Assembly (NCBI RefSeq): GCF_900101465.1
Contig: NZ_FMZM01000003.1
Span: 372,001-436,000 of the forward strand
DNA from: Nocardioides lianchengensis
GTDB lineage: Bacteria; Actinomycetota; Actinomycetes; Propionibacteriales; Nocardioidaceae
Length of the DNA: 64,000 bases
Direction: 5' to 3'
Below are positions 27,563 to 36,452 of the stretch, one piece after another. The first letter of the stretch is position 1. Each line of letters begins with the position of its first letter. A model generated the notes under the pieces. The model saw nothing but the letters and a program-made list of their open reading frames with translations, searched no databases and was not told where the DNA came from. The position numbers and the translations under genes are program-made.

Positions 27563-28727
27563 CCAGCCGCACCGGCCGGTCCGCGGCCATCGTGTAGCGG
27601 GTGGGCGCGGGCGTGGTGGTGCGCAGGTGGATGTTCTGGAGCAGGCCCACGGCGAGCATGCCCGCGAACATCGAGCTGCCGCCGTACGACACGAACGGCA
27701 GCGGGACGCCGGTGACGGGCATGATGCCGAGGCACATGCCGATGTTCTGGAAGGCCTGGAAGCCGAACCAGCAGGCGATGCCCGCGGCCGCGACCCGGCC
27801 GAAGACGTCGTCGGTGCGGGTGGCGATGCGCAGCGCCCGCCAGAGCACCACGCCGAGCAGGGCGATCAGCGCACCGGCCCCGACCAGGCCGAGCTCCTCG
27901 CCGGCGACGGTGAAGATGAAGTCGGTGTGCTGCTCGGGGACGAAGCCGGAGCGGGTCTGCGAGCCGTCGAAGAGGCCCTGCCCGAAGAGCCCGCCGCTGC
28001 CGATCGCGACCCGGGCCTGCTCGACGTTGTAGCCGGCGCCGCGCGGGTCGAGGCCGGGGTTGGTGAACGCCATGAAGCGGTCGACCTGGTAGGCCTTCAG
28101 CAGCCCGGCCGAGACGGCGGCGAAGGCGGCGGTGACCGCGCCCGCCGCGAGCAGGACCAGCCAGCGGCGTGGAGCGCCCGAGACGCCCAGGACGCCGAAG
28201 ACGACGGCGCTCAGCACCAGCATGGTCCCGAGGTCGGGCTGCAGGACGATCAGCGCGGCCGGGACGCCGGCGACGATCAGCATCAGCACCACGTCGGTGA
28301 GGCCGACCCGCGCCCGCCACTGCCCGGCGGCCCGCTCGGCGAGCACCAGGGCCATCCCGATCACCACCGCCAGCTTGGCGAACTCGGCCGGCTGGATCGA
28401 CATCCCGCCGACCATCAGCCACGACTTCGACCCGTTCACGACGGTGCCCATGGTCAGCACCAGCACCAGGCCGGCGATCGAGGCGAGGTAGACGACTGGC
28501 GCGACCATCCGGACCCACCGATGGTCGGCCGCGATCACGACCAGCATCAGCACCAGGCCGATGGCCACGTTGACGACCTGCTTGCGCAGGTACGCCGTGG
28601 GGTCGCCGCCGGTGAGGTCGTCGCGGGCCGAGGTGGCCGACCAGACCAGCACGGTGCCGAGGACCACCAGGGCGAGGACGGCGACCATCAGCAGCCAGTC
28701 GATGCGGGGCGCGCGGGAGGAGCTCAC
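27549..28727 (-). CDS. rodA: Peptidoglycan glycosyltransferase RodA (SEDS family)
   Basis: A 392-residue multi-helix SEDS protein that polymerises lipid II during elongation, with PBP2 as its transpeptidase partner. SEDS features seen: QPDLGTMLVL (catalytic-Asp-containing loop near residue 174), and PFVSYGGSSM near the C-terminus. GTG start overlaps the PBP2 stop (GTGA), so it is translated coupled to it. Last gene of the mre operon. Confidence 0.95.
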   Translation of the reverse strand: MSSSRAPRIDWLLMVAVLALVVLGTVLVWSATSARDDLTGGDPTAYLRKQVVNVAIGLVLMLVVIAADHRWVRMVAPVVYLASIAGLVLVLTMGTVVNGSKSWLMVGGMSIQPAEFAKLAVVIGMALVLAERAAGQWRARVGLTDVVLMLIVAGVPAALIVLQPDLGTMLVLSAVVFGVLGVSGAPRRWLVLLAAGAVTAAFAAVSAGLLKAYQVDRFMAFTNPGLDPRGAGYNVEQARVAIGSGGLFGQGLFDGSQTRSGFVPEQHTDFIFTVAGEELGLVGAGALIALLGVVLWRALRIATRTDDVFGRVAAAGIACWFGFQAFQNIGMCLGIMPVTGVPLPFVSYGGSSMFAGMLAVGLLQNIHLRTTTPAPTRYTMAADRPVRLVSSR

Positions 28728-30859
28728 TTCGTGCCCTTCTTCTTGCGGGCCGGCGGCAGGATCGCCCCGTCGTCGGTGAACGTCGGCAGCGTGGCGGGCG
28801 CGACCGTGCCGGGGATGGCGGTCTTCTTCGGGTCGACCTTCTCGCCCGTGACGCCGTACAGCGCCTCGTAGATCGCGCGGACGGCCTCGCCGTTGGAGCC
28901 CGAGCCGGTACCGGCCTGGCTGACCATCATCACGACCACGTAGTCGTCGGTGTACGACGCGACCCAGCCGGTCGACTGCTTGCCGTAGACCTCGGCCGAG
29001 CCGGTCTTCGACCGGATCTGCACCTGGTCGAGCGGGAAGCCGGCCAGCTTCCAGTTCATGGTGCCGCGCGTCGAGACGCCCTTCAGGGCCGTGTCGAGGT
29101 AGGACAGCACCTTCTTGGGCAGCCCGACCGAGCCGGCCTTCGTCGGCTTGATCTCCCGCACGACCTCGCCGTCGGGCCCGACGACCGCCTTGGCGATCCG
29201 CGGCTCGTAGAGGGTGCCGCCGTTGGCGATGGCGCCGTACGCCCGGGCGAGCTGGAGCGGGGTGACGATGGTGTCGCCCTGGCCGATGGCGAAGTTCACC
29301 GCGTCGCCGGCCCGGTAGGCGTAGCCCTCGACGCAGAACTCACGGGCGAACTTGTAGACGAAGTCGCTGGTCTTGCCGTCCTGCGGCTTCTCGGAGATGC
29401 CGCAGTAGTAGTCCTTCATCTGCTCGTAGTAGGCGCGCTTCCACTTGCGGTCGGCGATCCGCCCGGAGGCCTCGCCCGGCAGGTCGACACCGGTCTCGGA
29501 GCCGAAGCCGAACGTCTTGGCCTCGTCGACGAGCGGGTCCTTCGCGTCGACGTCGTCGACGTCGGAGCCGAGCCGCTGCCAGAAGTCGTAGCCGACGCGG
29601 AAGAAGAAGGTGTTGCAGGAGACCTCGAGGGCCCGGTCGAAGCCGATCGAGCCGTAGGCGGCGGACTCGTGGTTGTGGAAGTCGCGGTTGCCGACCCGGA
29701 ACGACGAGGAGCAGGCCAGCCGGGTGTCGGTGGAGTAGCCGTGGGTCAGGGCGCCGGCCGTCATGAACGGCTTCCAGGTCGACCCGGGCGCGAACTGGCC
29801 CTGGGTGGCCCGCCCGAGCAGCGGCGTTCCGGCGTCCTCGGAGTAGAGCCGGGCCAGCTCCTTCTTGGAGATGCCGCCCACCCAGGCCTCCGGGTCGTAC
29901 GTGGGCTGGCTGGCCATCGCCACCACCCGGCCGGTCTTGGCCTCCAGGACGACGGCCGCGCCCGAGTCGGCCTCGTAGTTGCGCTTGGTCACCGGGTCGT
30001 ACGTCGCCCGCTGCCGCGCGATGGTCGCGGCCAGCTGCTGCTCGACCACGCCCTGCACCTTCGCGTCGATCGAGGTGACCAGGGTGCTGCCCGGCACCGC
30101 CTCGACCTCGCCGTCGTCGCCGAGCACGCGACCCATCGAGTCGACGGCCACCCGCTGGTAGCCGGGCATGCCGCGCAGCCAGGCGTCGTACTGCTGCTCG
30201 ACGCCGGCGCGGCCGACCGTCGAGGCGCCGTTCAGGGAGGTGTCCTCGTCGGCCTGCGCGGCGTCGTACTCCTCCTCGGTGATGGGGCTGAGGTAGCCGA
30301 GCACGTGGGCCAGGTTGACCCCGAACGGCTTCGGGTAGGCACGCACGGTCTGCTGCTCGGCCAGCACCGCCGGGAAGTCCTCGGGCTGCTCCAGCACCCG
30401 CAGCGCGACGTCCTGGGGGACGTCGGTCGCCACCGGCACCGCCTGGTACGGCGAGCCGTTCCAGCACTCGCCCGCGACCGACCCGTCGTCGCCACAGGTG
30501 ACCAGCGCGCGCTCGATCCGGCCCTTGCCCACCCCGACCACGTGGGCGAGCCGCTTCAGCAGCTGGGTCCGGCGCTCCTCGCCCATCCTCCCGAGCACGG
30601 TGCGGTCGACCGAGACCACCCAGGACGTGCGGTTGGTGACCAGCGGCCGACCCTGGGCGTCGACGATGAGGCCGCGCTGCGGCTGCACCACGACCTCGCG
30701 GACCGACTGGGACGCGGCCTTCGCGGTGTACTCGTCGCCGGTGACGACCTGGAGGTAGTACAGCCGCCCCAGCAGGGTGGCGAAGAGCGAGAAGACCAGG
30801 GCCTGGACCACGACCAGCCGGAGCCGGCTGCGGCGGGACCCCTCGGCGGAGGCGGCCAT
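28724..30859 (-). CDS. mrdA: Penicillin-binding protein 2 (elongasome transpeptidase)
   Basis: A 711-residue class B PBP: one N-terminal helix (about 12-32), a pedestal domain, then the transpeptidase with SxxK in STWKPF (about 358-363), SxN in SCNTF, and KTG in RSKTGSAEV (about 618). It cross-links new side-wall peptidoglycan with RodA. The ATG at 30857-30859 shares a base with the mreD stop (TGATG); the frame upstream is not needed. Some PBP2-like proteins of this type also carry a CYYCG-like loop; here a DYYCGISEK stretch is present. Confidence 0.95.
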   Translation of the reverse strand: MAASAEGSRRSRLRLVVVQALVFSLFATLLGRLYYLQVVTGDEYTAKAASQSVREVVVQPQRGLIVDAQGRPLVTNRTSWVVSVDRTVLGRMGEERRTQLLKRLAHVVGVGKGRIERALVTCGDDGSVAGECWNGSPYQAVPVATDVPQDVALRVLEQPEDFPAVLAEQQTVRAYPKPFGVNLAHVLGYLSPITEEEYDAAQADEDTSLNGASTVGRAGVEQQYDAWLRGMPGYQRVAVDSMGRVLGDDGEVEAVPGSTLVTSIDAKVQGVVEQQLAATIARQRATYDPVTKRNYEADSGAAVVLEAKTGRVVAMASQPTYDPEAWVGGISKKELARLYSEDAGTPLLGRATQGQFAPGSTWKPFMTAGALTHGYSTDTRLACSSSFRVGNRDFHNHESAAYGSIGFDRALEVSCNTFFFRVGYDFWQRLGSDVDDVDAKDPLVDEAKTFGFGSETGVDLPGEASGRIADRKWKRAYYEQMKDYYCGISEKPQDGKTSDFVYKFAREFCVEGYAYRAGDAVNFAIGQGDTIVTPLQLARAYGAIANGGTLYEPRIAKAVVGPDGEVVREIKPTKAGSVGLPKKVLSYLDTALKGVSTRGTMNWKLAGFPLDQVQIRSKTGSAEVYGKQSTGWVASYTDDYVVVMMVSQAGTGSGSNGEAVRAIYEALYGVTGEKVDPKKTAIPGTVAPATLPTFTDDGAILPPARKKKGTK

Positions 30860-31374
30860 CAGCGCGCGTACGCCCGGTCGGGCTCGAGACGTCGGAAGAG
30901 GGTGGCGACCAGCGGCAGCACCAGCGGCGTGAGCAGGACGTCCCACACGACCGCCACCGCGATCACGCCGAGGAGCTCTCCGGTGCCGGTGGAGGTGTCG
31001 CCCAGCAGCAGCCCGGAGATCGCGAAGACGGAGGTGCCGACGAACGAGCAGGCGGCGACCGTGGCCACCACCGCCGTGGCCATCGGGCGTACGTCGGGCC
31101 GCATCCGGCCCGCGACGTACCCGACGACGACCAGCGCGAGGGCCCAGCGGCCCGCGACGTGGTCCGCCGGCGGGGCCAGGTCGAGCAGCACCCCGGCGCC
31201 GAAGCCGAGCAGCATGGCGAACTGGGTGCCGCGGACCAGGGCCGAGGCGACCACCACCAGCAGGCAGAGGTTGGGGACCACGCCGGCCCAGGCCAGGTGC
31301 GGGAAGAGGGTGACCTGGAGGACCAGGGCGACGGCGATGAGGCCCATCGCGACCGTCCCGCGCAGCGCGTTCAC
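30859..31374 (-). CDS. mreD: Rod-shape-determining membrane protein MreD
   Basis: A 171-residue protein of five or six hydrophobic helices, expected length and position for MreD, between mreC and the PBP2 gene. It links the MreBC scaffold to the wall synthases. GTG start overlapping the mreC stop (GTGA). Sequence conservation in the family is low, so position carries much of the call. Confidence 0.9.
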   Translation of the reverse strand: MNALRGTVAMGLIAVALVLQVTLFPHLAWAGVVPNLCLLVVVASALVRGTQFAMLLGFGAGVLLDLAPPADHVAGRWALALVVVGYVAGRMRPDVRPMATAVVATVAACSFVGTSVFAISGLLLGDTSTGTGELLGVIAVAVVWDVLLTPLVLPLVATLFRRLEPDRAYAR

Positions 31375-32297
31375 TGGATGGTCCCGTCGGCCTCGATGAC
31401 GGCGCGGTCGCTGCCCGTGCCGCTCGGCACCACGACGCCGACGACGTCGAGCGAGCCGAAGTCGACGTACGGCTCGATGACCGCGCGCTGGGAGGAGTCG
31501 CGGAGGCTGGAGAAGACGGTGGTCACCTTGCCGACCGGGACGCCGGCGACGTATGGCGCGCCGCCCTCGCTGCCCCAGGTGACCACGGCGTCGCCCTCGG
31601 CCGGGACGACCGACTCGTCGACCAGCTCGAGGTCGAGGCGGGCGTCCTCGCCGATCGCGCCGCGACCGTGCAGGAAGCCGACCTGCATGCTGCGCCCGAT
31701 CCGGCCGCCGACGACCGAGTCGCCGTCGACCAGGAGCAGCACGGTGGCGGTCGAGCGGGTGACCCGCAGGACCCGGCCGACCAGGCCGTCGTCGTTGAGG
31801 ACCGTCATGTCGGCGCGCAGCCCGGACTCGGAGCCCGCGTCGATGGTGACGGTGCTGGAGAAGGACTGGCTCGGGCCCACGCCGACCACGCGGGCCGGGA
31901 CCAGGGCGAACCCGAGCTCGGAGGCGGAGGCCGTGAGGGCGTCGTACTCCTGGAGGCGGTTGCGGTCGTAGTCGGCCCGGTTCGCGTCGGCGCGGAGGCG
32001 GGCGTTCTCGGCCTCGAGGTCGTCGATCTGGTCGCGCATCCCGTCGCGGGAGCGGAACCAGTCCGGCACCGACGTGAACGGCCGGAGCACGGTCGTCGTC
32101 CCGCTCTCGACCGGGCCGAGGACCTCGCCGACCACGCGACGGGCTCCCTCGACCGGCGAGCCGTCGCCGCCGCGGGCGTCGAGCGTCATCAGGCTCAGGC
32201 AGGCCAGCACGAGGGCGACGACCAGGGAGGTCGGCGGCCGGCGGCGGTCGCCGTCGAGCCGGTCGGTGCTGCGCCAGCGCTTCTCGGGTGCGGCCAT
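31371..32297 (-). CDS. mreC: Rod-shape-determining protein MreC
   Basis: A 308-residue bitopic protein: short basic cytoplasmic tail, one helix (about 24-42), a coiled coil (about 80-115, DQIDDLEAENARLRADANR) and the double beta-barrel periplasmic domain with VVGVGPSQSFSSTVTIDAGS. It connects MreB inside with PBP2 outside. ATG start shares one base with the mreB stop (TGATG). Confidence 0.95.
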   Translation of the reverse strand: MAAPEKRWRSTDRLDGDRRRPPTSLVVALVLACLSLMTLDARGGDGSPVEGARRVVGEVLGPVESGTTTVLRPFTSVPDWFRSRDGMRDQIDDLEAENARLRADANRADYDRNRLQEYDALTASASELGFALVPARVVGVGPSQSFSSTVTIDAGSESGLRADMTVLNDDGLVGRVLRVTRSTATVLLLVDGDSVVGGRIGRSMQVGFLHGRGAIGEDARLDLELVDESVVPAEGDAVVTWGSEGGAPYVAGVPVGKVTTVFSSLRDSSQRAVIEPYVDFGSLDVVGVVVPSGTGSDRAVIEADGTIQ

Positions 32298-33325
32298 CAG
32301 TAGCGCCTCGGCTCGGTCACCAGCACCTGCTGCAGCGCCTCGAACTCCTCCACGCAGCGGCCGGCCCCCTGGGCGACCGAGGTCAGCGGGTCCTCGGCGA
32401 CGTGCACCGGCATGCCGGTCTCGTGGCGCAGCCGCTCGTCGAGGCCGCGCAGCAGCGCACCCCCTCCGGTCAGCACGATGCCGCGGTCCATGATGTCGCC
32501 GGCCAGCTCGGGCGGGGTCTGGTCGAGGTTCGCGCGAACGGCGTCGACGATCGCGTGCAGCGGCTCCTCGAGCGCCTGGCGGACCTCGGCGCTGGAGACC
32601 ACGACGGTGCGCGGCAGCCCGGAGATCATGTCGCGGCCGCGGATCTCGGCCTCCGGCTCGTCGGGCAGCGGGAACGCCGAGCCGAGGGTCATCTTGACCT
32701 CCTCGGCGGTGCGCTCGCCGAGCATCAGCGAGTACTCCTTCTTCATCCACGCGACGATCGCCTGGTCGAGGTCGTCGCCGGCGGTGCGGATCGAGAGGCT
32801 GGTGACGATGCCGCCGAGCGAGATGACGGCGACCTCCGTCGTACCGCCGCCGACGTCGACGACCATGTTGCCGGTGGCCTGGTGCACGGGGAGCCCGGCG
32901 CCGATCGCGGCGGCCATCGGCTCCTCGACGATGTAGACCCGGCGGGCGCCGGCCTGGTAGCCGGCCTCCTTGACCGCGCGCTGCTCGACCGCGGTGATGC
33001 CGCTCGGGACGCAGATGACCATCCGGGGCTTGGCGAGGTAGCGACGCCGGTGCACCTGCTGGATGAAGTAGCGCAGCATCTGCTCGGTCGCCTCGAAGTC
33101 GGCGATCACGCCGTCCTTGAGCGGCCGGATGGCGGCGATGTTGTCGGGGGTGCGCCCGATCATCCGCTTGGCCTCGTGGCCGACGGCCAGGATCTCGCCG
33201 GTCTTGTCGTTCAGCGCGACGACGCTCGGCTCGTCCAGCAGCACGCCCTTGCCGCGGACGTAGACCAGCGTGTTGGCGGTGCCGAGGTCGACGGCCATGT
33301 CGCGGCCGAAGAAGCTGTTCGCCAT
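32297..33325 (-). CDS. mreB: Rod-shape-determining actin homologue MreB
   Basis: A 342-residue bacterial actin. Phosphate-1 loop DLGTANTLVYVRGKGV (residues 11-26), VVDVGGGTTEVAVISLGG (phosphate 2) and VLTGGGALLRGLDE (adenosine loop) are all present. It polymerises under the membrane to guide lateral wall synthesis, so the organism is likely rod-shaped at some stage. First gene of the overlapping mreB-mreC-mreD-mrdA-rodA operon. Confidence 0.97.
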   Translation of the reverse strand: MANSFFGRDMAVDLGTANTLVYVRGKGVLLDEPSVVALNDKTGEILAVGHEAKRMIGRTPDNIAAIRPLKDGVIADFEATEQMLRYFIQQVHRRRYLAKPRMVICVPSGITAVEQRAVKEAGYQAGARRVYIVEEPMAAAIGAGLPVHQATGNMVVDVGGGTTEVAVISLGGIVTSLSIRTAGDDLDQAIVAWMKKEYSLMLGERTAEEVKMTLGSAFPLPDEPEAEIRGRDMISGLPRTVVVSSAEVRQALEEPLHAIVDAVRANLDQTPPELAGDIMDRGIVLTGGGALLRGLDERLRHETGMPVHVAEDPLTSVAQGAGRCVEEFEALQQVLVTEPRRY

Positions 33326-33468
33326 GCCGGGTGCCTCGCAGGGGTGCGTCGTACGTCGGGGAAGTGAGGCCTCCCCGCACGCACCTCAGTGCACTCACAC
33401 AGGATCGACCCTGCGAGCGAGCCTAGGTTTCAGCGCTCGCCGTTGCGGGACGCCACGCCGAGACGCAT

Positions 33469-33495
33469 GTGACTCCCGTGACCCCTGTGACTCAG
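33469..33495. repeat. Three 9-bp direct repeats (GTGAC-type) upstream of mreB
   Basis: GTGACTCCC, GTGACCCCT and GTGACTCAG follow each other with an exact 9-bp period, directly beside the hairpin with DnaA-box-like arms. Position is 150 bases upstream of mreB, so they could be activator or repressor half-sites for the shape operon. Confidence 0.55.
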
Positions 33496-33557
33496 CCTGT
33501 GGATGATTCCGCCGAGTCGGCGCACCTGTGCGCCGACTCGGCGACGTTGTCCACAGG
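33496..33557. terminator. Large hairpin after ndk, flanked by DnaA-box-like arms
   Basis: The inner part is a perfect 15-bp stem (33510-33524 with 33529-33543) with a 4-base loop, built from the GCCGAGTCGGCGC motif also found after valS. Outside it, CCTGTGGA (33496-33503) pairs with TCCACAGG (33550-33557). These outer arms contain TTGTCCACA (33547-33555), a standard actinobacterial DnaA box, and TGTGGATGA (33498-33506), one base off a box in the opposite direction. It begins one base past the ndk stop and most simply terminates ndk; a DnaA role is speculative. Confidence 0.6.
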
Positions 33558-33558
33558 G

Positions 33559-33978
33559 TCAGAGGTTCGGGAACCAGATGCCGATCTCGCGGGCAGCGGA
33601 CTCCTCGGAGTCGGAGCCGTGCACGAGGTTCTGCTGGACGGCCAGGCCCCAGTCGCGGCCCAGGTCGCCGCGGATGGTGCCCGGGGCGGCACCGGTCGGG
33701 TCGGTGGTGCCGGCCAGGGAGCGGAAGCCCTCGATGCTGCGCTCTCCCTCCAGCACGATCGCGACGAGCGGGCCGGAGAGCATGAAGTCGACGAGCGGCT
33801 GGTAGAACGGCTTGCCCTCGTGCTCGGCGTAGTGCTCGGCGAGCAGCTCGGGCGTCGCGGTCCGCAGCTCGAGGGCCACCAGGGCGTAGCCCTTGGCCTC
33901 GATGCGGCGGACGATCTCGCCGACCTGGCTGCGGCGGACGGCGTCGGGCTTGAGGAGGACCAGGGTGCGCTGGGTCAT
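33559..33978 (-). CDS. ndk: Nucleoside-diphosphate kinase
   Basis: A 139-residue NDP kinase that balances nucleoside triphosphate pools through a phospho-histidine intermediate, His120 in NLVHGSDS. TLVLLKPDAV (residues 5-14) opens the ferredoxin fold. ATG at 33976-33978 gives the standard N-terminus; the longer frame is spurious. It is read toward mreB but separated by the hairpin. Confidence 0.97.
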   Translation of the reverse strand: MTQRTLVLLKPDAVRRSQVGEIVRRIEAKGYALVALELRTATPELLAEHYAEHEGKPFYQPLVDFMLSGPLVAIVLEGERSIEGFRSLAGTTDPTGAAPGTIRGDLGRDWGLAVQQNLVHGSDSEESAAREIGIWFPNL

Positions 33979-33988
33979 GCCCCGGAGG

Positions 33989-34669
33989 CTATCGCCCGTC
34001 GTACGACGCCGCGCGCGCGACCACGTCGGCAGGCACCCGGTCGTGCGAGTCCTCCCCCGACACCGCCCCGTCACTGACCATCCGCAGCGGGACGTGGCCG
34101 CCCCACACGCCGGCCGCGACGTCGCTCGGCTCGTCGACCGGCCCCCCGGCCCGGGCCTTCATCGACGCCTCGTGCAGGGGTACGGCGAGCACCGCCGTCG
34201 CGGCCAGCTCCTTGCGGGTGCTCGGCCGCAGCGTCACCGCCCGCCCGGGGATCATGTGGTCGACGATGAGGTCCAGCGCGTGCGCGCGCTCCGCCTCGTC
34301 GTCGACGACCCGGGCCGCCCCGATCACCACCGCCGAGCGGTAGTTCATCGAGTGGTGGAACGCCGAGCGACCGGCGACCAGCCCGTCGAGCTCCGTGACG
34401 GTCACGCAGACGGTGGCGCCGGCGGCCTGCCGCAGCCACCCGGCCGCGACCGAGCCGTGGACGTAGAGGCTGCCGCCCTCGTCCGGCCCGTCGACGTCGA
34501 CCGCGAAGGCGGCCGGGAGCACCAACGGGTGCTCCCCCACCAGGACGCCGAGGTGGGCGACCAGCGCCACGTCCAGGAACCGGTGCAGCTCCTCACGGTC
34601 GGCCACCATCCGGTTGCGGCCGCGGCTGACGGTGGTGCGGTCGGTCGGGGAGAGCGGGGTCGTCGTCAT
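33989..34669 (-). CDS. Pyridoxamine 5'-phosphate oxidase-family flavin-binding protein
   Basis: A 226-residue split-barrel FMN-binding protein (LVAHLGVLVGEHPLVLPAAFAVD; NYRSAVVIGAARVV). These proteins are often general flavin-dependent reductases or cofactor carriers, not true PNPOx. The ATG at 34667-34669 has AGGA six bases before it. It is divergent from a MocR-type PLP-dependent regulator, a common pairing in which the regulator controls the PNPOx-like gene; the family link with vitamin B6 is inference. Confidence 0.85.
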   Translation of the reverse strand: MTTTPLSPTDRTTVSRGRNRMVADREELHRFLDVALVAHLGVLVGEHPLVLPAAFAVDVDGPDEGGSLYVHGSVAAGWLRQAAGATVCVTVTELDGLVAGRSAFHHSMNYRSAVVIGAARVVDDEAERAHALDLIVDHMIPGRAVTLRPSTRKELAATAVLAVPLHEASMKARAGGPVDEPSDVAAGVWGGHVPLRMVSDGAVSGEDSHDRVPADVVARAASYDGR

Positions 34670-34737
34670 GGTCCTATGCTGGCCGACGAGTGGCCTGCAT
34701 GCACGGGCCAATTCCCGACGATCCGAACAGGACACTC

Positions 34738-36072
34738 GTGACCACCCTGGCCGTCTCCCTCGACCGGGCCGACCCGCGTCCGCTCAGCGCTCAGCTGGCC
34801 GACCAGGTGCGTCATCAGGTGACCGACGGCCGGCTCGCCCCCGGTGATCGGCTCCCGAGCAGCCGCGCGCTCGCCGGCGAGCTGGGCGTCGCCCGCGCGG
34901 TGACCGAGCAGGCCTACGGCCAGCTGGTCGCCGAGGGCTGGCTGGAGGGACGGCACGGCAGCGGCACCTTCGTCGCCGCCGGGCGGCCGCTCGCGCGACC
35001 GACTGCGGCCCGCCGTACCCCTCGGGCGCCGGAGGCGGACCTGGTCCGCCTCGACGCCGGCACTCCCTGGATCGACCCGCGGCACGCCGCGTCCTGGCGC
35101 CGGGCCTGGCGCGACGTCGCCGCCGCCCGCCCGCCCCGGGGGTACGACGACCCGCGCGGCCTGCCCGAGCTGCGCGCCGAGCTCGCCGCGCGCCTGGGCC
35201 GCACCCGAGGGCTCCACGTCGACCCCGACGAGGTGCTGGTCACCGCCGGCACCACCGACGGACTGCGCCACCTGCTCGGCGACCTGCCGCCCGGGCCGGT
35301 GACGGTCGAGGACCCGGGCTACCGCGCCGCGGCCGCGACGGTCCGGTTGGCCGGCCGCGAGGTGCGGGACCTGCCGGCGCTGGCCCCCGTGACCGACCTG
35401 GCCGGCTGCGCGGCGGCGTACGTCACCCCGGCCCATCAGCACCCGCTCGGCCCGACCATGCCGGGCAGCGCCCGCCTCGGCCTGCTCGAGGCGGCGCGCC
35501 GCGCGGGCGCCGTGGTCGTCGAGGACGACTACGACTCCGAGTTCCGGTACGACGTCGCGCCGGTGCCCGCGCTGGCCAGCCTCGACCGCGACCGGGTCGC
35601 CTACCTCGGCACCGCCAGCAAGTCGGTCGCCCCGAGCATGCGGCTGGGGTGGCTGGTCCCGCCGCCCGCCCTGCTCGACGCCGTCGACCGGACCCGCCAG
35701 GTCACCCACGACACCGCGTCCTGGCCGGTGCAGCGGGCGTTCCTCTCCCTGCTGCGCGACGGGTACGTCGACAAGGTGGTCCGCTCCGCGCGTCGGGTGT
35801 ACGCCGACCGCGCCGCCCGGGTGACCGGCGCGCTCGCGCCCCTGGCCACGCTGCGCGGGCCGGTGGCCGGCATGTACGCCACCGTCGAGCTGGACGCCGA
35901 CGCGGCTCGCCGGGGTCAGGTCGCCGCCCGGGCCGCGGGCTTCGACGTACCACTGCTGGCGGACTACTGCCGGACCCACCGCCGGCACGGGCTGATCATC
36001 GGGTTCGGCGGCTGCACGGACGCGGAGCTGGACGCCGCGCTGGTCGCGATCACGCGGGGGCTGGCGGGTTAG
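34738..36072 (+). CDS. MocR/PdxR-type regulator (GntR HTH fused to aminotransferase fold)
   Basis: A 444-residue fusion: winged helix of the GntR class at residues 15-80 (LSAQLADQVRHQ, LPSSRALAGELGVAR), then a fold-type-I aminotransferase domain with the PLP lysine in LGTASKSVAPSMRLGW. Such regulators bind PLP and control pyridoxine salvage or other amine metabolism. The GTG at 34738 is chosen because AGGA precedes it; an in-frame GTG at 34690 would swallow the shared promoter, in which TGGCC occurs as a direct repeat (34680 and 34691). Its TAG stop overlaps the TAA of the convergent DUF4233 gene. Confidence 0.9.
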   Translation: MTTLAVSLDRADPRPLSAQLADQVRHQVTDGRLAPGDRLPSSRALAGELGVARAVTEQAYGQLVAEGWLEGRHGSGTFVAAGRPLARPTAARRTPRAPEADLVRLDAGTPWIDPRHAASWRRAWRDVAAARPPRGYDDPRGLPELRAELAARLGRTRGLHVDPDEVLVTAGTTDGLRHLLGDLPPGPVTVEDPGYRAAAATVRLAGREVRDLPALAPVTDLAGCAAAYVTPAHQHPLGPTMPGSARLGLLEAARRAGAVVVEDDYDSEFRYDVAPVPALASLDRDRVAYLGTASKSVAPSMRLGWLVPPPALLDAVDRTRQVTHDTASWPVQRAFLSLLRDGYVDKVVRSARRVYADRAARVTGALAPLATLRGPVAGMYATVELDADAARRGQVAARAAGFDVPLLADYCRTHRRHGLIIGFGGCTDAELDAALVAITRGLAG

Positions 36073-36452
36073 GGAGTCGGCGGGTTGGCCGCGTCGAACG
36101 CCGCGAACGCCGCGGCCCGCTCGCGCTCGATCCGCCGGCCGAGCAGGTCGGCGGAGCCCCACAGCAGGGCGAAGATCCCGCCGAGCACGAACATCAGCGG
36201 GATCACGAACCCGAGCCCGACGGCGGCGACCTGGACGACCCAGCCCGCCGAGTAGGCCCACTCCTTGCGGAGCATGCCGGCCAGCAGCAGGCAGGCGACG
36301 GCCAGGCCGAGCCCGATGGCCAGCGACGTGCCGAGCGACACGTCGGCGACCTGGACGAGCACCGGGGTGGTCAGGCCCAGGGCGATCGCCTCCAGGCAGA
36401 GGATCGCCGCGCACATGCCGCGCCGCGGCGACCGCTCGCGCTCGTTGCTCAC
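36069..36452 (-). CDS. DUF4233 small membrane protein
   Basis: A 127-residue protein with four hydrophobic segments and a basic N-terminus. It follows folC with a GTGA overlap, the invariable position of DUF4233 in actinobacteria, which suggests a folate- or growth-linked role, but none is known. The stop codon overlaps the stop of the convergent MocR gene (shared bases TTAG). Confidence 0.85.
   Translation of the reverse strand: MSNERERSPRRGMCAAILCLEAIALGLTTPVLVQVADVSLGTSLAIGLGLAVACLLLAGMLRKEWAYSAGWVVQVAAVGLGFVIPLMFVLGGIFALLWGSADLLGRRIERERAAAFAAFDAANPPTP

Noticed and set aside
33496..33557. A replication origin, because of the DnaA-box-like arms and 9-bp repeats
   Set aside because: Only two boxes, no AT-rich unwinding region, and dnaA/dnaN/gyrB are not nearby. 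Kept as a possible regulatory site only.
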